From contig JAUNCU010000054.1 of the NCBI GenBank assembly GCA_030526455.1, forward strand, positions 1 to 15,207: a DNA stretch of 15,207 bases, written 5' to 3'. Each line of letters begins with the position of its first letter. The stretch's first letter is position 1. The position numbers were made by a program, and so were the translations under genes. The DNA is from Bacteroidales bacterium. Lineage in GTDB: Bacteria; Bacteroidota; Bacteroidia; Bacteroidales; Muribaculaceae. Under the pieces are notes generated by a model. The model had not been told where the DNA came from. It was given only the letters and a program-made list of their open reading frames with translations, and made no database searches. Positions 6,855 to 12,690 of this stretch are shown one piece after another.

Positions 6855-8795
6855 TTATTTAGGCATGTCGCCAGGATAAGCAAACCAAGGCATTGAGCAC
6901 TGATAGTCGTCGGCTGTACCCGAGATTGGCTTGAGGGCTTCAAGGTTCTTAGCGTTCCACATGTATTCAGAGTTGTAGCGTGGACGCAGACGGTAGCAAG
7001 GCGAACCGTTGTTGCGGGTGTTGTAAGAGCCGCGGCGGTTTTGCACTTGTGCAGGAGCGAGGTAGAATCCCTTGTAAACCTTGTTCACGTTTTCGTCGCG
7101 CTTCTGGTTGAGGGTGGTCTTGTCCCAGCCGTTGCCGAAACCTGGCACGTCGCCAGTGTATTCGATGTCGTAGTGATACTTACGCAGGTCGACCCACACT
7201 TCAGGAGCACCCCATGGGTAGAGGGCTACATACTTCTGCATCATGATGTGAGAGAGGGTGAAGTCGCTGAGCGAAAGACCTGCCACGTAAGGACCGTCGA
7301 GGTATTCCTGTGCGATGGCGAGGAATGTGGCCTTGTCCACCTTGTCGCCCTGGTGGTAGGTCACGTCTTTCATCACGTTGTTGACCTTTTCAGAGATTGT
7401 AACGAGCGTACCTGGCTTGATGAACTGTGCAGAGAATTGCATATCGGCAGAGATAGCCTCTTTCCATCTTTCGTAAGCCACCTTCTTGTCGCCATACTTG
7501 AATTGTACTTCAGCGATGTCGAAGAGCAATTCGGCGTAAGTGGTGAGGATGTAAGGAGCGTCGTTGCTGTAGAGCCAGCGTCCTTGACCGTCGCGAGCGT
7601 CGCTCACAGCGTCGGTGCGGCCCCAGAAGTTTTCAGCAGTGCCGATTGGGCCAGCAGCGCCGGTGAAGCCTGAGCCCTTGAAGTAATACTTGCGCAGAGC
7701 GGCGCGGTCGGTTTCCACGGCTACATCGTTGCCCGATGCGGTGCCGAGTTTGAGCAGTGGACGTGGGTCGAAGTGACCAGCATCTTCCAGCGTATCGCAG
7801 ATGATTTGCTTTTCAGCGAGTTCGTGTGGATACTTAGGGTGAGTCTGCTCGACGATAGTGCCTTCTTCGGTCACCACCTTGATGGTGTGAGGAATCTTGT
7901 CGCCTTCAGCGGTGTAGACTGGCATGGTGCCGGTCATGGTTTGAACGGCGAAGTCGTGCTGCCAGTACACGTTGGCGAGGTTGCCACGATATGGGCCAAA
8001 GAAGTTGTTGTAAGCGCTCTGTGCAGCGTCGGCGCCGCCACCGAGGATTTTCACCATGGCGTTGTCGTCGTTGCTCTTGAAAGCCTTATCTGCTGCTTCC
8101 ATGAACTGATCGTAGTATTTTTCCTTGAAGTCGCGCTTGTTGGTGAGCGAAGCGAGGTTACGAGCGATTACAGTGTAAGCGAAGCGAATCCACTTGTCCT
8201 TGTCGCCGCCGTAGATCCAGTCGTTTTGGCTGATGCGGGTGCCGTAGTTCGACTTGTCTTCCTTCTGGAGATAGTCGATAGCGGTAGTAGCCCACTTGCG
8301 CACCTGTTCGAAGATTTCATCTTGGTAGTCGTATTCGTGAGAGAGGAGGCCAGGCACGAATGCTTGCTTCATGGGCGCTTCGCTGTGGATTTTGGCGAGG
8401 AAGTCCCAAGAGTAGGCCTTGATGGCGTAGCCGATACCGGCGAGTGTCCAGTTTTCGGCTGCCTCACTCTGCTTGATCATGTTTTCGAGGTTCATACCCT
8501 GGTTCCAGTACACCATGCGCCATGCTTCACCACCGGCATCGCTTGCTGCGGTGTAGTAGTTGTTGGCGAAGTTGGAGTAACTGCTCGTACCCATCATCTG
8601 AGTGAGAGGGCAGAGCGCACGCAGGTCGTAATAAATACCGAAGTAGTTTTGCTGGATACCAGCGAGGTAGAGGTATCCTTCCACGTAGTCGGGCGCGTCG
8701 GTATTCTTGTTTACATCAAGATAGTCGTCACAACTAGAGGCTGTGAGCGCCATCATGATAGTGGCAATGATATATAAAAATTTATTCTTTTTCAT
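6855..8795 (-). CDS. SusD/RagB-like surface lipoprotein (locus 2)
   Basis: This 646-residue protein is the ligand-capturing lid for the locus 2 SusC-like channel. The lipoprotein signal ends A19-S20-S21-C22, followed by DDYLDVNKNTDAPDYVEG, the start pattern of the SusD-like_2 branch. The acidic residues directly after the cysteine agree with surface export. SusD-type helices are visible at about 118-140 (LAGIGYAIKAYSWDFLAKIH), and a conserved late segment lies at 517-540 (IMMQKYVALY, APEVWVDLRKY). It shares architecture with the locus 1 SusD-like protein but only limited sequence. It is 33 bp downstream of the SusC-like stop and 33 bp upstream of the small lipoprotein gene, so the three genes are almost certainly co-transcribed. 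Length and frame are normal. Ligand unknown. Confidence 0.95.
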   Translation of the reverse strand: MKKNKFLYIIATIMMALTASSCDDYLDVNKNTDAPDYVEGYLYLAGIQQNYFGIYYDLRALCPLTQMMGTSSYSNFANNYYTAASDAGGEAWRMVYWNQGMNLENMIKQSEAAENWTLAGIGYAIKAYSWDFLAKIHSEAPMKQAFVPGLLSHEYDYQDEIFEQVRKWATTAIDYLQKEDKSNYGTRISQNDWIYGGDKDKWIRFAYTVIARNLASLTNKRDFKEKYYDQFMEAADKAFKSNDDNAMVKILGGGADAAQSAYNNFFGPYRGNLANVYWQHDFAVQTMTGTMPVYTAEGDKIPHTIKVVTEEGTIVEQTHPKYPHELAEKQIICDTLEDAGHFDPRPLLKLGTASGNDVAVETDRAALRKYYFKGSGFTGAAGPIGTAENFWGRTDAVSDARDGQGRWLYSNDAPYILTTYAELLFDIAEVQFKYGDKKVAYERWKEAISADMQFSAQFIKPGTLVTISEKVNNVMKDVTYHQGDKVDKATFLAIAQEYLDGPYVAGLSLSDFTLSHIMMQKYVALYPWGAPEVWVDLRKYHYDIEYTGDVPGFGNGWDKTTLNQKRDENVNKVYKGFYLAPAQVQNRRGSYNTRNNGSPCYRLRPRYNSEYMWNAKNLEALKPISGTADDYQCSMPWFAYPGDMPK

Positions 8796-8828
8796 AATTG
8801 GTGATTTTTAAAAAAGTCCACTAATAGA

Positions 8829-11800
8829 TTAGAATGTTACGCTTAAGCCCACAGAATAGGTGCGAGGACTTGGGAGCGACCAGCAGTCGTAACCTTCACC
8901 ACCTGTACCACCTGCTGCAGCACTCATAGTGTTACCAGCCACGTCGATACCGGTGTAGTTGGTGATGGTGAACAAGTCGTTGCCCGATACGTAGATCGAA
9001 GCGTTGCTGATGGTCTTGTTAGTGATCTTAGAGAGCCATGCCGAAGGCACGATGTAGGTGAGGCGGAGTTCCTGGCAGCGGATGTAGTTGATCTTGTGCT
9101 GGATCCAGTCTTCGTCGCCACCTAAGTAGCGAGTCTTGTCGAAGTCAACGGCGATGGTGTTGATAGTTGGGTGGTCGCTGTTTTCGTTGCCGTCCTTGAG
9201 CACGCCGGTGAACACGCGTCGGCCGCTTTCGCGGTTAGCCACTGAGAATTCGCTGAGGCCTGAAGAAGTCATGTCGCGAACGGTAGCGTTCACTACGTCG
9301 GCATGCCAGCGGCCCTGGAACATAGCGCTGAGGCGGAAGTTCTTGTAACTGAGGCTGGTGGTGATACCGAAGCGGAGTTTTGGCTCACGGTTACCGAGCA
9401 CGCTCCAGTCAGAAGATACGTAAGGAGCGCCGGTGGTTGGGTTGATGAGGATGTCGCCATTCTTGTTGCGTTCGTAGCCGCGACCAGTTACGGTGGTGAT
9501 TGGGTGGCCCTTCATCACACCGTTACGGATGTTACCCGAGTTCCAAGTGTAGGCGTTGTAGTATTCCTTGAGGTTTTCAGGGAGTTCCACGATTTCAGAA
9601 CCAGTGTGAGAGAGGTTCAAGCCCACATTCCAGCGGAGGTCGTTGTTGCGAACAACGTCAACGTCGACGTGACCTTCCCAGCCCCAAGTGTTGAACGTAC
9701 CCACGTTCATGTTGTTGAGCACGAAGCCGGTGGCATACGACATGCGGAAGCCGGTCACGATCTGGTCGGCACAGTGAGTGCGGAACATGGTGAAGTCGGC
9801 GTTCACACGGTCGTCCCAGAAGCGGCCTTCGAGACCGATTTCGTAAGAAGTGGTCATTTCAGGCTTGAGGCTCTTGTTAGGACCGGTGTAGCCATATTTG
9901 TAACCACCACCCACGAGGCCTGTAGGTTCGAGTTCGGGGTCGATAGAGAGGGCGGGAGCGTCCTTACCTACCTGGGCGATAGCGCCGCGGAGTTTGAGGT
10001 AGTTCATCCAGCCGAGGTTCTTCAGCGCAGGAATTTCGGTGAGCACGAATGATGCTTCCACTGCTGGGTAGAAGAACGAGTTGTTTTCCTTAGGAAGGGT
10101 CGATGACCAGTCGTTACGGAAGCGGCCGGTGAGGAAGGCCATGTTGTTCCAGCCAAATTCCACCTGACCAGAGATAGCCTGGAGGCGACGCTTAGTGGTG
10201 CGCTTGGTGCTCTTGATGGTGGATTCGGTACAGTTGTTGATTGAGTAGAATTCAATCACCTTGAAGTTGCTACCCGAAGAAGAAAGCGATGAAACGCCGT
10301 TTTCGAGTTGGTGGTAACCCACCTGCACACCAAATGTGAGTTTGCCATCAAGGAAGTCGTTGTTGTAGCCAGCGAGCAGGTTGATGGTGGGGTCGTTGGT
10401 GTTGTATTTAGAGAGTGAGTAGAGACCGCTGTTGGCAGCGTCGTTCACTGTCTGGTTGTAGCCCACTGAATATGGGTGCTTGCCGTATTCGTAAGCCGAT
10501 GTAGAAACGTCCCAACCAAATTGAGCACGCACGAAGGTGTGTTCGATAGGAGTGATGTTAACCGAGAATGCGCTGATGAAGCGGTCGGTAACGTCGTAGT
10601 TGAGGTTCTTCATCAAGGTGTAGAGTGGGTTCACGAGGTCGCCGTCGGTGTAGAGGTTAGGATAACGCATGTGAGCACCGTCTTCAGCCATGTAGTCGGC
10701 CATGTTGTCGATTTGAGGCCACTTGTAAGACTGGCGAACTGGACCGTAGAGACCGCGGAGGGCCTTGTGGTTCTTTTGGTTCACATACTGGATGCTACCT
10801 TCGAAACGCAGCCACTTAGCCACCTCAGCCTTACCGGCGAGAGAGAGGTTGGTACGCTTCAAGTCGGTAGTCTTGATCACACCGGTCTGGTCGAAGAACG
10901 AAGCACTGGCGCGCACGCTCATCTTTTCGTTACCTGCTTCCACTGCCAGGTTGTGCTTGTGCATGAAACCGGTTTGGATCACTGCAGCAGCATTGTCGTA
11001 GAGTGGAGTTGAAGGATCATACTCAGCACCGTTTTGTGCGGTGTAGTAGTAGTTGGTGGTGCCATAGATACCGTTGGCATACTTTTGCTGAATCTTTGGC
11101 CAGCCGTAGGCTTTCGACCAAGAGAGTTGGTTGCTATAGGTGACGCGAGCCTTGCCGTTGCGACCCTTCTTGGTGGTGATGATAATCGCACCGTTGGAAG
11201 CGTCGGAACCGTAGAGCGCAGCCGCTGCCGCACCCTTGAGCACGGTCATGCTTTCGATATCTTCAGGGTTGAAGTCGTTACCACGAGAAGAGTAGTCGGT
11301 AGAACGCACGTTCAGACCAGTGAGGTCGTCGCCACCGGCGAGGATGCCCGATGCGTTGAACGAAGTGTTGTTCATAGGCACACCGTCGACTACGTAGAGA
11401 GGCTGGTTGTTACCAGAGAGAGAAGTTGCGCTACGGAGCACTACCGAGGTAGAAGCACCTGGAGCACCACCTGAAGAGGTCACGGTCATACCCGACACAC
11501 GACCCTGCAGGGCTGAGATGAAGTCGGTACGGCCTGATTCAGCGATATCCACGGCCTTCACATTCTGAGCCGAAGAACCCACTGCACGAGCCACACGCTT
11601 CATACCGAATTCACCGGTGATTACCACTTCGTCGAGTTTGAGCCCGTCGTTGTTCATCACCACATTGGCTGCGTCGGCTGCCGAAACTTCAGTAGCCTTG
11701 TAGCCCACATAAGAGAACACCAAAGTTTGATTTTTTGATGCTTGGATGGAATAGTTACCGTTGATATCGGTCACCGTACCGCGCTGAGTGCCTTTCACTC

Positions 11801-11969
11801 TCACGGTCACACCGATAAGCGGTTCACCACTGGCGTCTTTTACAACACCTGTCACTTTACCGTTGCTTTGCGCCATAGCAGTGAAGCCCACACCTGTCCC
11901 AGGTGAGAAAGTAGCGGGAGCGCCACATGCCAGTACTAACGCTGTCAACAATACACATTGCTTTTTCAT
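8829..11969 (-). CDS. SusC/RagA-type TonB-linked outer-membrane channel (locus 2)
   Basis: A 1046-residue TonB-dependent importer counted from the ATG at 11969. A GTG two codons upstream (11975) extends the frame, but MKKQ is the usual start for this family and is preferred. Numbering from this ATG: signal peptide ending AMAQ (about 34); carboxypeptidase-D-like domain at about 37-107 (VTGVVKDASGEPLIGVTV); TonB-box-like LDEVVITG at 112-119; plug with LYVVDG at 191-196 and NPEDIESMTVLKGAAAAALY at 234-253; a barrel closing with LSVTF. The N-terminal 60 residues are very like the locus 1 channel while the barrel has diverged, as expected for paralogues with different ligands. It is the first gene of a three-gene operon and has its own promoter at about 12087-12118. 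No STN domain, so no sign of direct anti-sigma signalling. Confidence 0.96.
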   Translation of the reverse strand: MKKQCVLLTALVLACGAPATFSPGTGVGFTAMAQSNGKVTGVVKDASGEPLIGVTVRVKGTQRGTVTDINGNYSIQASKNQTLVFSYVGYKATEVSAADAANVVMNNDGLKLDEVVITGEFGMKRVARAVGSSAQNVKAVDIAESGRTDFISALQGRVSGMTVTSSGGAPGASTSVVLRSATSLSGNNQPLYVVDGVPMNNTSFNASGILAGGDDLTGLNVRSTDYSSRGNDFNPEDIESMTVLKGAAAAALYGSDASNGAIIITTKKGRNGKARVTYSNQLSWSKAYGWPKIQQKYANGIYGTTNYYYTAQNGAEYDPSTPLYDNAAAVIQTGFMHKHNLAVEAGNEKMSVRASASFFDQTGVIKTTDLKRTNLSLAGKAEVAKWLRFEGSIQYVNQKNHKALRGLYGPVRQSYKWPQIDNMADYMAEDGAHMRYPNLYTDGDLVNPLYTLMKNLNYDVTDRFISAFSVNITPIEHTFVRAQFGWDVSTSAYEYGKHPYSVGYNQTVNDAANSGLYSLSKYNTNDPTINLLAGYNNDFLDGKLTFGVQVGYHQLENGVSSLSSSGSNFKVIEFYSINNCTESTIKSTKRTTKRRLQAISGQVEFGWNNMAFLTGRFRNDWSSTLPKENNSFFYPAVEASFVLTEIPALKNLGWMNYLKLRGAIAQVGKDAPALSIDPELEPTGLVGGGYKYGYTGPNKSLKPEMTTSYEIGLEGRFWDDRVNADFTMFRTHCADQIVTGFRMSYATGFVLNNMNVGTFNTWGWEGHVDVDVVRNNDLRWNVGLNLSHTGSEIVELPENLKEYYNAYTWNSGNIRNGVMKGHPITTVTGRGYERNKNGDILINPTTGAPYVSSDWSVLGNREPKLRFGITTSLSYKNFRLSAMFQGRWHADVVNATVRDMTSSGLSEFSVANRESGRRVFTGVLKDGNENSDHPTINTIAVDFDKTRYLGGDEDWIQHKINYIRCQELRLTYIVPSAWLSKITNKTISNASIYVSGNDLFTITNYTGIDVAGNTMSAAAGGTGGEGYDCWSLPSPRTYSVGLSVTF

Positions 11970-11997
11970 ATGCACATGTTTTTAGTAAGTAGGTTAG

Positions 11998-12014
11998 TTA
12001 ATAGTATATAGTTA
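11998..12014 (-). promoter_or_regulatory. Conserved 17-nt leader block upstream of locus 2
   Basis: Identical to 5466-5482 in the leader of locus 1. See that entry for the sequence. It lies in the predicted 5'UTR, about 29 bases from the preferred ATG. Confidence 0.55.
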
Positions 12015-12086
12015 TTAGTCTCGAAATTCGTTTTTAGTTAAGAGTAATTACAACGGGCCACAATAAGCCCATTTTATTTTCAACTG

Positions 12087-12118
12087 CAAATTTCAAACTT
12101 TTTTTAGACATACGCAAA
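12087..12118 (-). promoter_or_regulatory. Candidate promoter of the locus 2 operon
   Basis: On the minus strand TTTG (12118-12115) is followed after 20 bases by GAAATTTG (12094-12087), one mismatch from the TAnnTTTG box. The surrounding TTTGCGTATGTCT plus A-run is shared with promoter P2 of locus 1. The predicted start is near 12079, giving a leader of about 110 nt. The region further upstream (12120-12206) is AT-rich, then C-rich, with a short TATATATATA run, and shows no gene. Confidence 0.6.
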
Positions 12119-12206
12119 TTTTTTAAGCAATACATTAAAAAAAATTCACACCCAAAGCGATTTTAACATTTCACCCCTCCCCCACCCCGCCACACATTAT
12201 ATATAT

Positions 12207-12257
12207 AGGGGAAGGCTGAAAACTCTGGTCACTACCATAACCGACCCTCTCCGAGGC
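12207..12257 (-). repeat. Right copy of the long inverted repeat
   Basis: 12233-12257 is the exact reverse complement of 1-25. The homology continues leftward to 12207 with scattered mismatches and without the 4-base GGAC found in the left copy. The better-conserved 25 bp face outward from the bracketed block. It lies about 90-115 bp upstream of the locus 2 promoter and so could also be an upstream regulatory site. Confidence 0.75.
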
Positions 12258-12296
12258 TCTCTTCTTTGCTGTTCCTTGTCTCCAAGCCGCGCTCGC

Positions 12297-12403
12297 GAAT
12301 TGCTTCGCAATTCACTCGCTTGCATGGAGTTAACCATAATAAGCCGTCTCCGACGGCGGTGGGAGATCGCCTAGCGTACGGTGGCCGAGCGCCTGCCGCT
12401 CGG
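12297..12403. other. Cluster of three GC-rich hairpins
   Basis: Three perfect stems occur in about 105 bases: GAATTGC/GCAATTC (12297-12303 and 12307-12313, with an alternative GCGAA/TTCGC pairing), GCCGTC/GACGGC (12343-12348 and 12352-12357), and CCGAGCG/CGCTCGG (12385-12391 and 12397-12403). A run of eight T follows at 12423-12430, about 19 bases after the last stem. The block is clearly more GC-rich than its flanks. It could be a structured dispersed repeat, the 3' end of an unrecognised RNA, or a transcription barrier between divergent units. No tRNA or known RNA family was recognised. Confidence 0.5.
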
Positions 12404-12565
12404 TGGGTGGGCGCCAGTAGTGTTTTTTTTGAGCGAGCCTTATTTCGGGTTTACAGACAGCCTAGATGGGACAAGAGAGATTCTCTGAGTTTTCCATCCT
12501 TTTTTCTTGCTGATTTTGTGGTAGTTATGATTTTTTATTGAAAAAAGTGCATTTTTTCTGAAACT

Positions 12566-12595
12566 TTTGGCACCATGTTTGCGTCTATATTTTCG
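12566..12595 (+). promoter_or_regulatory. Candidate promoter of the outer-membrane beta-barrel gene
   Basis: TTTG (12566-12569, in TTTTGGCA) is followed after 18 bases by TATTTTCG (12588-12595), near the TAnnTTTG box; TATATTTT starting at 12586 is an alternative register. The predicted start is near 12602, with a leader of about 90 nt. Confidence 0.5.
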
Positions 12596-12613
12596 AAAGG
12601 CGGCCCGAGATGG

Positions 12614-12640
12614 CAGGTGCACAGCCGTTGACGGCGCCTG
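12614..12640 (+). promoter_or_regulatory. 5'UTR stem-loop before the beta-barrel gene
   Basis: CAGGT (12614-12618) can pair with GCCTG (12636-12640, one wobble), and GCCGT (12624-12628) with ACGGC (12631-12635), with a 5-base bulge on the left side. It would lie near the 5' end of the predicted mRNA and about 50 bases before the start codon, leaving the start exposed. It may be a stabilising 5' hairpin. Confidence 0.35.
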
Positions 12641-12690
12641 AGAACTTAGCAATCCATTATTTAGAACAGTAAATATTACCATTCAAAGCA

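Larger units (their letters stand above)
11976..12690. other. Divergent intergenic region between locus 2 and the beta-barrel gene
   Basis: This 715-bp gap carries the leader and promoter of locus 2 (leftward), the right copy of the inverted repeat, the hairpin cluster with its T-run, and the promoter and leader of the gene at 12691 (rightward). Short open frames at 12266-12541 (plus) and 12440-12682 (minus) overlap hairpins or promoter elements, have no recognisable domain and are not called. Confidence 0.6.

Noticed and set aside
7773..8777. 334-codon open frame on the plus strand
   Set aside because: It is antisense to the locus 2 SusD-like gene, with a low-complexity Val-rich product and no recognisable features.
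1..12257. Insertion sequence or transposon bounded by the inverted repeats
   Set aside because: No transposase or recombinase gene lies inside, and no target duplication can be tested because the left flank is missing. Kept as a finding, not as a called mobile element.
12258..12430. CRISPR array or tRNA gene
   Set aside because: The stems differ in sequence and spacing, with no regular repeat-spacer pattern; no cloverleaf with conserved T-loop could be drawn.
12266..12541. 91-codon open frame on the plus strand in the intergenic gap
   Set aside because: It is built from the hairpin cluster and the T-run, has no domain, and ends just before the promoter of the next gene. Better explained as a translated repeat.
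12440..12682. 80-codon open frame on the minus strand
   Set aside because: It overlaps the promoter and leader of the gene at 12691; the basic composition comes from AT-rich sequence, and no start context or homology was recognised.
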